Positions 1 to 7,995 of a stretch of DNA of 35,246 bases are shown in pieces. The stretch spans positions 1 to 35,246 of the forward strand of contig NZ_MUND01000144.1 in the NCBI RefSeq assembly GCF_002154375.1. Direction: 5' to 3'. The notes under the pieces are model-generated. The model searched no databases and had not been told where the DNA came from. It was given only the letters and a program-made list of their open reading frames with translations. Source of the DNA: Streptomyces glaucescens. Its GTDB lineage: Bacteria; Actinomycetota; Actinomycetes; Streptomycetales; Streptomycetaceae. Numbering within the stretch: position 1 is the stretch's first letter; every line of letters starts with the position of its first letter. A program made the position numbers and the translations under genes.

Positions 1-235
1 CCACCCACCCATCCGCCCGGCCGTCGCCGGCTGATGCTCGCGGCCCGCCCGGACGCCCGGCTCCTGCGGCATGCCATTCCCGCCACGGCCCCTTCGGCGC
101 CATGCACCGTGAGACCGCACAGACGTGCGGCGGTAGCGTCGTCCGTCCTCGGCGGTCGCAACGCGTCCTCGTCCCGCCCCGACTCCCCGCGGGGAAAAGC
201 AGTTGCACTCGCCGTCCTCTCGCAGACAGGGTGCC

Positions 236-1147
236 GTGGTGACCGGAACAGAGATCGGGTTCCCCGTCGTGGACGGGGTCCTGTCCGCAGTGGACTTCGG
301 CGGTCACGGTGAGGGCGTGCTGCTCGTCCACGGCAGCGGGCACAACGCTGCGGCCTGGACGGATGTGGCGTCCCATCTGGTGAGCGAGTGCCATCCGATT
401 GCCCTCGACCTGCGTGGCCATGGGCGGACCCGGCTCGACTCCACCAGCCCCGAGCAGTACTGGCGAGACATCGGCAGCGTCGTCACCGCGCTGGCCTGGG
501 ACCGCCCCGTGCTGGTGGGCCATTCCACCGGCGGGTACGCGGTGACGGCCGCCGCAGCCAGTGGACTTGTGGAACCGGCCGCTCTCTGCATCGTGGACGG
601 CCTGGTGCTCGATGACCGTGACGCGTCACTCGCCGAGCATGCCGACATGCGGACTGCCGAGGCGGTGCACCGTTTACGGACCATGTTCCGCTACGGCTGG
701 ACAGCCGACGACGACCAGATGCGTGCCTTCGTCGAGCAGTGCGTGCGGGAGGCCGGAGCGGACTGGCTCAACGCGGGAGCACGGCCCGGACTTGTCGAGG
801 AGGTTGCGCGGCGCTCCTTCATGCGCCGCGGCCACCGGTGGGTGCGCCGGCCGGTCATCGAGGAGGTCGCGACTGTCACGGCGGTGGAGCCCGATGCGGA
901 AGTCTTCCCAGCCGTCGATGTGTACGACCGCCTGAGCTGTCCGATGACGATCGTGCTGGCCGAGGACGGCTTTTACGCCTCGCGGCGCGACGAGGTGCGT
1001 GCCGTCGTCGACGCGGCCCCGGACCGTCGGCTGATCGACATCAGCTCGAACCACAACGTCCCCATGACCCGGCCCGCTGACCTCGCCGCGATCATTCTCG
1101 AGCTGGTGCGAGACCGAGCTGCGGCATCGGCCGACAACGTTGATTGA
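236..1147 (+). CDS. alpha/beta-fold hydrolase
   Basis: Cytoplasmic serine hydrolase of the alpha/beta fold, about 303 residues. Numbered from the GTG at 239, the oxyanion-loop motif HGSG is at 31-34, the nucleophile elbow GHSTGG at 94-99 (Ser96), the likely acid Asp243 in AEDGF and the catalytic His272 in SSNHN, so the triad looks complete. There is no signal peptide. The frame is open from a TTG at 203, but homology-like sequence begins only after the tandem GTGs at 236/239, so I start there; the ribosome site is weak. Only 24 bases separate its stop from the virginiamycin B lyase start, which suggests one transcript. The substrate cannot be read from the sequence. A role in processing the linearised antibiotic, or simply a general esterase or lactonase, are both possible. 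Confidence 0.85.
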   Translation: MVTGTEIGFPVVDGVLSAVDFGGHGEGVLLVHGSGHNAAAWTDVASHLVSECHPIALDLRGHGRTRLDSTSPEQYWRDIGSVVTALAWDRPVLVGHSTGGYAVTAAAASGLVEPAALCIVDGLVLDDRDASLAEHADMRTAEAVHRLRTMFRYGWTADDDQMRAFVEQCVREAGADWLNAGARPGLVEEVARRSFMRRGHRWVRRPVIEEVATVTAVEPDAEVFPAVDVYDRLSCPMTIVLAEDGFYASRRDEVRAVVDAAPDRRLIDISSNHNVPMTRPADLAAIILELVRDRAAASADNVD

Positions 1148-1171
1148 TCCTGACCCCTGCGAGGAGTTGCT

Positions 1172-2065
1172 GTGCGCCATTCCGATGCCCCGGTCACCAG
1201 GGAGATGCCCGTGGCAGACAAGGGGGCGGGGCCTTACGGCATCGCGGCCGGACCTGACGGTGCACTGTGGCTCACCTTCGCCCACAGTGGCCGCATCGCG
1301 CGTCTCACCCTCGACGGCGAACTTGTCGAATACCCCCTGGACCCGTCTGAGTGTCGCCCTACGGTCATCACCCCTGGGCCCGACGGAGCACTGTGGTTCA
1401 CCCGGTTCCAGGACCACCGGATCGGCCGTATCACCGTTGACGGTGAAACGAAGTCCTTCCCTGTGCCGACGCCCGGCAGCGGACCCTTCGGTATCACTGC
1501 CGGTCCGGACGGTGCCGTGTGGTTCACGCAGATGAACACCGACCGTATCGGCCGTATCACCGCAAAGGGAGAGATCACCGAGTTCGTCCTTCCGCAGGCG
1601 GGCGCCTTCCCCTCGGCGATCACCGCAGGACCTGATGGAGCCCTGTGGTTCACGCTCAACCAGGCGAACGCGATCGGCCGCATCAGTGTCCACGGCGACA
1701 TCGAGATCCACCCACTCCCCACTCCCGGCGCCGCACCCGTGGGCATCACCAGCGACGGAGCCGCCTTGTGGTTCGTCGAGATCGCAGCGGGCCAGATCGG
1801 CAGGATCTCGGTGGATGGCGGGATCAAGGAGTTCCCGCTCCCGGACCGCGCGGCCAAACCCCACGCCATCGTCGGGGCCGCCACCGGAGACTGCTGGTTC
1901 ACCGAATGGGGAGCCAACCGCATTGGCCACATCACCGACAGCGGCGAGATCGACGAGTACAGCCTGCCGTCACCGGCGTCCGAGCCGCACGGGATCACCC
2001 TGGGTCCCGACCGCGCTGTGTGGGTGGCCCTTGAAACAGGAGGGGTCGCGCGGGTGGAGCCGTAG
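1172..2065 (+). CDS. vgb: virginiamycin B lyase (streptogramin B lyase)
   Basis: Linearises type B streptogramins by cleaving the ester bond of the cyclic depsipeptide through an elimination reaction, giving antibiotic resistance in the cytoplasm. The 297-residue protein shows seven copies of a beta-propeller blade motif of the type GPDGALWFT, matching the seven-bladed Vgb fold and its usual length of about 295-300. The last blade carries SEPHG followed by WVALE. By comparison with the staphylococcal enzyme as I remember it, His273 and Glu288 correspond to the catalytic His and Glu, and Glu271 to the magnesium ligand. The GTG start at 1172 has GAGGAG at 1161-1166, five bases upstream. It follows the alpha/beta hydrolase closely. 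Vgb-like propellers are common in soil actinomycetes and not all have been tested for resistance, so activity is inferred. Confidence 0.9.
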   Translation: MRHSDAPVTREMPVADKGAGPYGIAAGPDGALWLTFAHSGRIARLTLDGELVEYPLDPSECRPTVITPGPDGALWFTRFQDHRIGRITVDGETKSFPVPTPGSGPFGITAGPDGAVWFTQMNTDRIGRITAKGEITEFVLPQAGAFPSAITAGPDGALWFTLNQANAIGRISVHGDIEIHPLPTPGAAPVGITSDGAALWFVEIAAGQIGRISVDGGIKEFPLPDRAAKPHAIVGAATGDCWFTEWGANRIGHITDSGEIDEYSLPSPASEPHGITLGPDRAVWVALETGGVARVEP

Positions 2066-2184
2066 CCTCGTGACGCGAAACTGCCCGTTCCGGCCCGGGG
2101 CCGGCGGTGCCCGCGTCGGAAGCCGCGCCACCAGCTGGTGGGCACGCGGAACGACCTGTTCGGGATGCCGGCCGGCCTGTTGAC

Positions 2185-2215
2185 TTGCGCTGGAGTGTGC
2201 TCCAAGTCGTAGCGT
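2185..2215 (+). promoter_or_regulatory. MerR-type promoter with 19-bp spacer
   Basis: A -35 TTGCGC (2185-2190) and a -10 TAGCGT (2210-2215) are separated by 19 bases. The spacer begins with the dyad TGGAG-TGTG-CTCCA (2191-2204). An overlong spacer containing a dyad is the hallmark of promoters that a MerR-family activator untwists, and the layout resembles those of aldehyde-responsive MerR relatives. The next gene is an aldo/keto reductase, a fitting target, with about 140 bases of leader. No MerR gene lies in the window. Confidence 0.65.
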
Positions 2216-2357
2216 CGCAGACAGCGCGGTGCACGAAGCCCGTCGCCGCGGTCCCCCCTTGCGGGGTGCCGGGCGGAGGAATGTGTCGCTAGATGCATGA
2301 AGGGATTCGTGCCGTCCGAACGACGAACGAGTGTGCAGGGAAAGGCTGGAACACGGC

Positions 2358-3346
<989 letters not shown>

Positions 3347-3347
<1 letters not shown>

Positions 3348-3560
3348 GGGGTGTCGTCACACTCCCGTCTGCCCCGCGACTCCCGGTGCGTGCTCTCGCC
3401 GCACCGGACGAAAGCTGTCCTTCTCGGGATCGTGTGCGCGATCCCGCGTCGCCGCAGGTGGCCGCGGAATTCTCGGGAGCGGTACGCCTTGTCCGCGATC
3501 ACCCGGTCGGGGCGGCGCCGTGGTCGCCCAGCCTCACGCACGACGGGTCGGCGGACGTCA
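3347..3560 (-). pseudogene. IS5-type transposase remnant (C-terminal part)
   Basis: Read on the minus strand, this stretch encodes VIADKAYRSREFRGHLRRRG from 3502 downward, preceded by an Arg/Pro-rich piece, then IAHTIPRR. This is the characteristic block around the last acidic residue of DDE transposases of the IS5 family common in Streptomyces. No N-terminal half, terminal repeats or ATG is present, and the reading frame runs on into unrelated sequence. It is a dead fragment left between the aldo/keto reductase and the short-chain dehydrogenase. Confidence 0.75.
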
Positions 3561-3659
3561 GTCCGGGTACCCGGGGACCACCTGCGCGGACCGCGCCCCG
3601 GGTGATCGAGGGGGCCGCGCACGACCTCTTCGCGCGAAGCGGCGGAAGCGAGCCACCCC

Positions 3660-4604
3660 ATGCACAGCACCGCAAGGCCGCGCCTGAGTGGCACGGCAGC
3701 CCTGGAGGCGCCCCTCAGGGGCCGCGTCGCCGTCGTCACCGGAGCCGCCCGCGGGATCGGCGAGGCCTTGGCGCGGCGCTTGTCGGCGGCCGGGATGCAC
3801 GTCGCCCTGGTCGGCCGCGAGGCGCGCACCCTGCAGGCCGCCGCGTCGTCGCTCACCACCCCCAGCCAGTGCGTCGAGGCCGACGTCACCGACCAGGCCG
3901 CCCTCGACGAGGCCGCGCGGCAGGTGGCCGACGGCCTCGGCGCCGCGTCCGTGGTCGTGGCCAACGCAGGAGTCGCCGCGGGCGGGCCCTTCCGCATGAC
4001 CGACGCCGACCTGTGGCGGCGGGTCGTCGAGGTCAACCTGGTGGGCGCCGCCAACACCGCCCGCTCCTTCCTGCCGCAGCTCACCCGCACCCGCGGCTAC
4101 TTCCTCCAGGTCGCCTCCACCGCCGCCTTCGGCTCGGCGCCCATGATGAGTGCCTATTGCGCGTCCAAGGCGGGAGCGGAGTCCTTCGCCCAGTCCCTGC
4201 GCGGCGAGCTTGAACCCGATGGGATCGCTGTGGGCATCGCCTACCTGCACTGGACCGGCACCGACATGATCGCCGGACTCGACGAGCACCCGGTGCTGCG
4301 CGCCCTGCGCGCCGACCAGCCGTGGTTCGCCCGCCGTGTGCACACGCCGGAGCAGGTCGCCGACTGGCTCGCCACAGGTGTGGCACGCCGGTCCGCCCAT
4401 GTCTACGCACCCCCCTGGCTGCGCTGGTGCCAGCCCCTGCGCCCGCTGTTCCCCCTCATGGTCAGCCGTATCGCCCGGCGGGAGATGCGACGTAGGCCCG
4501 CCGCCGAGTTCGGCGCCGAAACAGGGTTCCTGGGCGCGGGCGGTCGCGCCGACTGGGAGGGGTACACCTCCGCCGCGCGCGGTGGGTCGGCTCCTCCGCG
4601 CTGA
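3660..4604 (+). CDS. short-chain dehydrogenase/reductase
   Basis: NAD(P)-dependent oxidoreductase of the classical SDR family, 314 residues. The Rossmann cofactor motif TGAARGIG is at 27-34, the structural NAG motif at 102-104, and the catalytic Ser153 with Tyr166/Lys170 (AYCASK) is intact. The protein is about 60 residues longer than a minimal SDR. Its C-terminal extension (about 250-314) contains a Trp/Pro/Arg-rich segment and a possible membrane-contacting helix, as in SDRs acting on lipids or steroids. The ATG at 3660 precedes the fold by a short tail; no clear Shine-Dalgarno is seen. It stands alone, with transposase debris upstream and a non-coding gap downstream. The substrate is not predictable. 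Confidence 0.9.
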   Translation: MHSTARPRLSGTAALEAPLRGRVAVVTGAARGIGEALARRLSAAGMHVALVGREARTLQAAASSLTTPSQCVEADVTDQAALDEAARQVADGLGAASVVVANAGVAAGGPFRMTDADLWRRVVEVNLVGAANTARSFLPQLTRTRGYFLQVASTAAFGSAPMMSAYCASKAGAESFAQSLRGELEPDGIAVGIAYLHWTGTDMIAGLDEHPVLRALRADQPWFARRVHTPEQVADWLATGVARRSAHVYAPPWLRWCQPLRPLFPLMVSRIARREMRRRPAAEFGAETGFLGAGGRADWEGYTSAARGGSAPPR

Positions 4605-4917
4605 TCACGACGCTCGTCACCGGTTCCCGGCGGCCGGTCGAAGCGTTCAGGACAGTGGCGAACCACACCAGGCGGCGTATGGAAGCAGGGCCCGCGCCGC
4701 CGTACGGTCAGCGCGCGCGGTACGCCGCAGCAGGTCGGCGTTGCCGACGTCGAGCAGCAGCGCGCCGGGGGCCACTCCTCGCATTCCGGCACAAGAGATG
4801 ACAGATCACCCGCTCGGTGCGTAGGCTTGCCGATACCTCTGCCGGGTACGCGGCGCCGACGCGCGCCGCGACAGCACCGCAGGCGTATGAGCCCGCAGGA
4901 GTCGGCAGAGGTGTGTG
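4605..4917. other. non-coding stretch before the WhiB-like gene
   Basis: No gene I can support. A short minus-strand frame of about 42 codons (roughly 4640-4790) has a coding-like composition but matches nothing I recognise. The right end is the leader of the WhiB-like gene and contains its inverted repeat. Confidence 0.5.
4834..4912 (+). promoter_or_regulatory. inverted repeat spanning the whiB leader
   Basis: ACCTCTGCCG (4835-4844) and CGGCAGAGGT (4903-4912) are perfect 10-base inverted copies about 58 bases apart. The second arm overlaps the AGAGG ribosome site of the WhiB-like gene. In RNA they could pair and hide the start; in DNA they could be two operator half-sites. Confidence 0.45.
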
Positions 4918-5250
4918 ATGGCAGACGACCACCGGCATGCAGCAGTACCCGACTGGCGTGACCAGGCCGCGTGCCTTGGCGAGGATCCCGAGATCTTCTT
5001 CCCGCTGTCCGACACCTTGGCCCCCGGCGCTGAAGCACGGCCGGCGCTGGCGGTCTGCCGCCGCTGCCGCGTGCTGCTCGCCTGCCGGAGCTGGGCCGTC
5101 GAACACGGTGAGGACGCGGGCATCTGGGGAGCCACCACGGCCGCCCAGCGCAGGGCGGTCCGCCGTGCGACCAACGGCGAACCGCAGCCCGCGTACCGGA
5201 AACGCGGTGCGCCGGCCGGCGGGGACGACCGCCCCGAGGCCGGGCCGTGA
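4918..5250 (+). CDS. WhiB-family iron-sulfur transcriptional regulator
   Basis: Actinobacterial WhiB-like (Wbl) protein, a small redox- or NO-sensitive regulator that binds a [4Fe-4S] cluster and usually works with the principal sigma factor. Numbered from the GTG three bases upstream of the chosen ATG, the four cluster cysteines are Cys20 (WRDQAAC), Cys48, Cys51 (CRRC) and Cys57 (LLAC), in the canonical C-X(n)-C-X2-C-X5-C spacing. They are followed by the GIWGA turn (usually GIWGG) and a basic tail AAQRRAVRRA for DNA contact. The length of about 110 residues is typical. Start: ATG 4918 after AGAGG, with GTG 4915 as alternative. No target gene is obvious; the neighbours are arsenic-locus remnants. 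Confidence 0.93.
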   Translation: MADDHRHAAVPDWRDQAACLGEDPEIFFPLSDTLAPGAEARPALAVCRRCRVLLACRSWAVEHGEDAGIWGATTAAQRRAVRRATNGEPQPAYRKRGAPAGGDDRPEAGP

Positions 5251-5325
5251 GCTGCCGAGACCTGAGGGGTTGCAGGGGGTACTCGTAGTCGCCCCACTGA
5301 TCCGCCGAGGCGCCGGCGTGCACGA

Positions 5326-5711
5326 GCACCGTGACAGCCCCCGGCGCCCTGCGGGCCGCAAGCAGGGGGCGGTCCCACCGCCTGGCCGACGACATCGCCG
5401 GACGGGTCCTGTTCGACGCCGCCACTGCCCGCCGCCGCACCCTCGACGCCGGCCGCACCGACACCGGCGGCGTGGCTTCGCTGGGCGACATCGTGCCGTG
5501 CCCCCGCGCGGGCGGCACGGGACGCGGGCTTGCTCAAGGCGTCCCCCATGTTCGCCCGCGTGGATGAGGACGGCGTGGTGTGGGCCGACGGCCTCGCGCC
5601 GAGGCGGACGCGGTCATGCGGTGCACCGGCTTCCGCCCTGCCCTGTCCCACCTCGTCCCGCTCCGGATCCGAGGCGTGCGCGGGCGCATCGCGACCGAGG
5701 GCACGGTGGTG
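5326..5711 (+). pseudogene. ArsO-like flavin monooxygenase, C-terminal remnant
   Basis: Three pieces of one FAD/NAD(P)-dependent oxidoreductase lie in three different plus-strand frames: about 5379-5495 (DDIAGRVLFDAATA and GGVASLGDIV), 5530-5592 (LLKASPMFARV, DGVVWADG) and 5601-5711 (ADAVMRCTGFRPALSHL, GRIATEGT). Their order matches the second half of ArsO-type flavoproteins found in Streptomyces arsenic clusters. Two frameshifts and a missing N-terminus show it is dead. It runs straight into an ArsR-like fragment on the other strand. Confidence 0.7.
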
Positions 5712-5825
5712 GGAGACGGTGGGCTGGGAGACGCCGACATCGGAGATGTCGTATACGCACGCCTCCCCGCTCTCGTGGCCCCTGACCCTCAGCTTCGAGT
5801 AGCGGCAGCACCTTGGGATCGACAT
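5706..5825 (-). pseudogene. ArsR-family regulator remnant (HTH part)
   Basis: On the minus strand this encodes HESGEAC, then VYDISDVGVSQPTVSHH. This is the recognition region of ArsR/SmtB repressors, in which the usual text is GEACVC followed by a Leu-Ser-Gln-Pro-Thr-Val-Ser-His-His helix. The second Cys of the arsenite-binding pair appears as Tyr, and the sequence loses identity just after the helix. It is an internal fragment of about 40 codons with neither end intact, abutting the ArsO-like remnant of opposite orientation. Confidence 0.65.
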
Positions 5826-5837
5826 GTGTCCATGTCG
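5820..5837. repeat. short palindrome CGACATG-TGTC-CATGTCG
   Basis: Seven-base perfect arms around four bases at the upstream edge of the arsR remnant. It could be an old operator. A related but not identical element (TCGACA-GA-TGTCGA) sits in front of the intact flavoprotein gene. Confidence 0.4.
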
Positions 5838-5914
5838 ATGCGGCCGAACCGGTGCGGAGATCCGTCAGTGATGCGCGAGGTGGGTGACCAGAGGCAGGGC
5901 CACGCAGTCCGCGT

Positions 5915-6016
5915 CCCGCCCCGCGCAGCGAGTTCGACGACAGGCTGGGCTGCCGCTTGGGCGGTGGCGAGGCCGGCCTGGCCGCCGCCGATCACAGCGA
6001 CGTCGGGGTGCTCCAT
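5915..6016 (-). pseudogene. FAD-binding N-terminal remnant (ArsO-like)
   Basis: From an ATG at 6016 the minus strand reads MEHPDVAVIGGGQAGLATAQ, a textbook GxGxxG Rossmann N-terminus of FAD-dependent monooxygenases. After about 34 codons the similarity stops, although the frame stays open. It is probably the other end of the broken ArsO-like gene whose C-terminal part lies at 5326-5711 in the opposite orientation. Confidence 0.65.
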
Positions 6017-6046
6017 CAGTGAAACCGGATTCGATGAATGTCTATG

Positions 6047-6103
6047 TTGACGCCCATCAATACAAGTGCCATGCTGGCCGCGCAAGCCATCGACAGATGT
6101 CGA
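6047..6103 (+). promoter_or_regulatory. putative promoter/operator of the flavoprotein gene
   Basis: A -35-like TTGACG (6047-6052) and a weak -10-like CATGCT (6070-6075) are 17 bases apart. The -35 forms one arm of TTGA-N6-TCAA (6047-6060), an ArsR/SmtB-like dyad. A second perfect dyad, TCGACA-GA-TGTCGA, lies at 6090-6103 just before the ribosome site. Control by an ArsR-type repressor is inferred from this and from the arsR fragment nearby. Confidence 0.45.
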
Positions 6104-6121
6104 AACATGCAAGGAGTCGCC

Positions 6122-7522
6122 GTGAACGCGCCCGCCATCGAGCTGCCCGCCGTCGTGATCGGAGCCGGACCCGCCGGCCTGGCCGCTGCCGCCCACCTGG
6201 TCGGCCAGGGCATCGAGCCCCTGGTCCTGGAAGCCGGCCAGAGGGCCGGCGCCGCGGTGCGCGAGTGGTCGCACGTGCGCCTGTTCTCCACCTGGGGCGA
6301 GGTCGTCGACCCGGCCGCCGAGAAGCTGCTCGCGCCAACCGGCTGGGCACGGCCCGACGCGGCCACCTACCCCTCCGGCGGCGACTGGGCCGACCTCTAC
6401 CTGCAGCCGCTCGCCGACGCCCTCGGTGACCGCGTCCGCTACGGCGTCACCGTCACCGGTGTCTCCCGAGCCGGCCGGGACCGCATTGTGGACGCCGACC
6501 GCGAGCAGCAGCCCTTCGTCGTGCACATCGCCCACGCCGACGGCCGCGAGGAGCGCCTTCTCGCCCGCGTCGTGATCGACGCCTCCGGCACCTGGGCCAC
6601 ACCCGGCCCCGCAGGCGGCAGCGGCCTCGCGGCCCTCGGCGAGAAGGCCGCCGCGGACCGGATCACCTACCGCGTCCCGGACCTGAAGGATCCGGCCGTC
6701 CGCGCCCGTTACGCGGGCAAGCGCACCGCCGTGATCGGCTCCGGCGCCTCCGCCTTCACCGCCCTGGCCTACCTCGCCGACCTCGCCAAGTCCGGGGACG
6801 GCGCGGGCACGAAGGGGGTGTGGATCCTGCGCCGGGGCATCTCCGGCTCCACCTTCGGCGGCGGCGAAGCCGACCAGCTGCCGGCGCGCGGCGCCCTGGG
6901 CCTGGCGGCGAAGGCCGCCGTCGACGAGGGCCACGCGGACGCGGTCACCGGCTTCCGCACCGAGGCGATCGAGCGCGACACCGACGGCCGCCCGGTCCTG
7001 GTGAGCGAGGACGGGCGCCGCCTGGACCCGGTCGACGAGGTGATCGTCCTGACCGGCTTCCGGCCCGACCTGTCCTTCCTCGACGAGCTGCGTCTGGACC
7101 TCGACGAGCGCCTCCAGGCACCCGTCGCCCTGGCTCCGCTGATCGACCCCAACCAGCATTCCTGCGGCACCGTCTACCCGCACGGCCACCGCGAGCTGTC
7201 CCACCCGGAGCAGGGCGTGTACCTGGTCGGGATGAAGTCCTACGGCCGCGCCCCCACGTTCCTCGCGATGACCGGCTACGAGCAGGTCCGCTCCGTCGCC
7301 GCAGCGATCGCCGGCGACCTCGCCTCCGCCGACCGCGTGGAACTCACCCTGCCCGAGACCGGAGTCTGCGGCGGCGCCGGGCTGTTCGACGCCCCCGACA
7401 CCCAGGAGGCCGACGGCGGCGCCTGCTGCGCGCCCGCGCCGCAGCTCGTCCAGCTCGGCGCCCCGGCCGCGGTCGGGACGACTGCCGAGCGGCCCCCGAC
7501 GGGCGGCTGCTGCGGCTCGTGA
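6122..7522 (+). CDS. FAD/NAD(P)-dependent oxidoreductase, arsenic-locus type
   Basis: Two-dinucleotide-binding-domain flavoprotein of 466 residues. The FAD motif GAGPAG is at 14-19, a second Rossmann motif GSGASAF at about 206-212, and a conserved TGFRPDLSFL stretch joins the domains, as in flavin monooxygenases and thioredoxin-reductase-like enzymes. The C-terminal 45 residues carry Cys-rich spots (GVCGG, GACCA, GGCCGS) that could bind a thiophilic metalloid. This family usually sits beside arsR, acr3 and arsC in Streptomyces, and here it adjoins arsR- and arsO-like fragments. Start: GTG 6122 with AAGGAG at 6111-6116; the frame is open from 6038, but that extension covers the operator region. 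An exact reaction, such as oxidation of an organoarsenical or arsenite, is inferred, not shown. Confidence 0.88.
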   Translation: MNAPAIELPAVVIGAGPAGLAAAAHLVGQGIEPLVLEAGQRAGAAVREWSHVRLFSTWGEVVDPAAEKLLAPTGWARPDAATYPSGGDWADLYLQPLADALGDRVRYGVTVTGVSRAGRDRIVDADREQQPFVVHIAHADGREERLLARVVIDASGTWATPGPAGGSGLAALGEKAAADRITYRVPDLKDPAVRARYAGKRTAVIGSGASAFTALAYLADLAKSGDGAGTKGVWILRRGISGSTFGGGEADQLPARGALGLAAKAAVDEGHADAVTGFRTEAIERDTDGRPVLVSEDGRRLDPVDEVIVLTGFRPDLSFLDELRLDLDERLQAPVALAPLIDPNQHSCGTVYPHGHRELSHPEQGVYLVGMKSYGRAPTFLAMTGYEQVRSVAAAIAGDLASADRVELTLPETGVCGGAGLFDAPDTQEADGGACCAPAPQLVQLGAPAAVGTTAERPPTGGCCGS

Positions 7523-7542
7523 CCGACGCGGGCACCCCCGCA

Positions 7543-7585
7543 CGCGGGGCCGCGACCGGAACAGGGGACCGGTCGCGGCCCCGCG
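7543..7585 (+). terminator. strong hairpin after the flavoprotein gene
   Basis: A perfect 17-bp stem (7543-7559 with 7569-7585) encloses a 9-base loop, starting about 20 bases past the stop codon. It lacks a U-tract, as is usual in Streptomyces terminators. Confidence 0.85.
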
Positions 7586-7995
7586 CCGCCCTGCCCGCAC
7601 TCTGCGCCACGCAGATCGGAGCTGGGGCATCGTCTACTACGCTCTCGCCTGATCACCCCAGCAGGAGGATGTCACCGACGACGTGGCACGGAACCGGACC
7701 TGAGCCGGTCGTCATCCCGCAGAAGCTCAGCGACGCCAAGGCCGTCCGTTCATCGGCTGGCCCGGACTTGCCGTTGCACACAGCGTCTGGATGGACGTCT
7801 TCAGCGAAGGCCTGGCAAACCCGCGCAGAAGCACCCTGGTGCTCACAGGCCGCGTGAACGTGATGCACATCATGGGGATCTCGGGAACTCGTGAGCCGCT
7901 TCTGGGCGATGTGTCCCGCTTGAGAGCTTTTGGTCCTAGGTACCTTTACCTGTACATCACATCTGTGGTGTCAAATACCTGAAATCAGAGGAATC
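7586..7995. other. intergenic region upstream of the RHS gene
   Basis: No convincing gene. An ATG at 7669 directly abutted by AGGAGG opens a 62-codon frame with no recognisable similarity. The last 60 bases are comparatively AT-rich (around 7930-7990) and probably carry the RHS gene promoter. The RHS ribosome site AGAGGA is at 7988-7993. Confidence 0.5.

Noticed and set aside
5789..7630. Minus-strand open frame of about 613 codons
   Set aside because: Most is a shadow of the flavoprotein gene; only its last part (5915-6016) carries a real FAD-binding remnant, reported separately.
7669..7857. 62-codon frame preceded by AGGAGG
   Set aside because: The ribosome-site-like sequence abuts the ATG with no spacing, and the peptide shows no recognisable feature.
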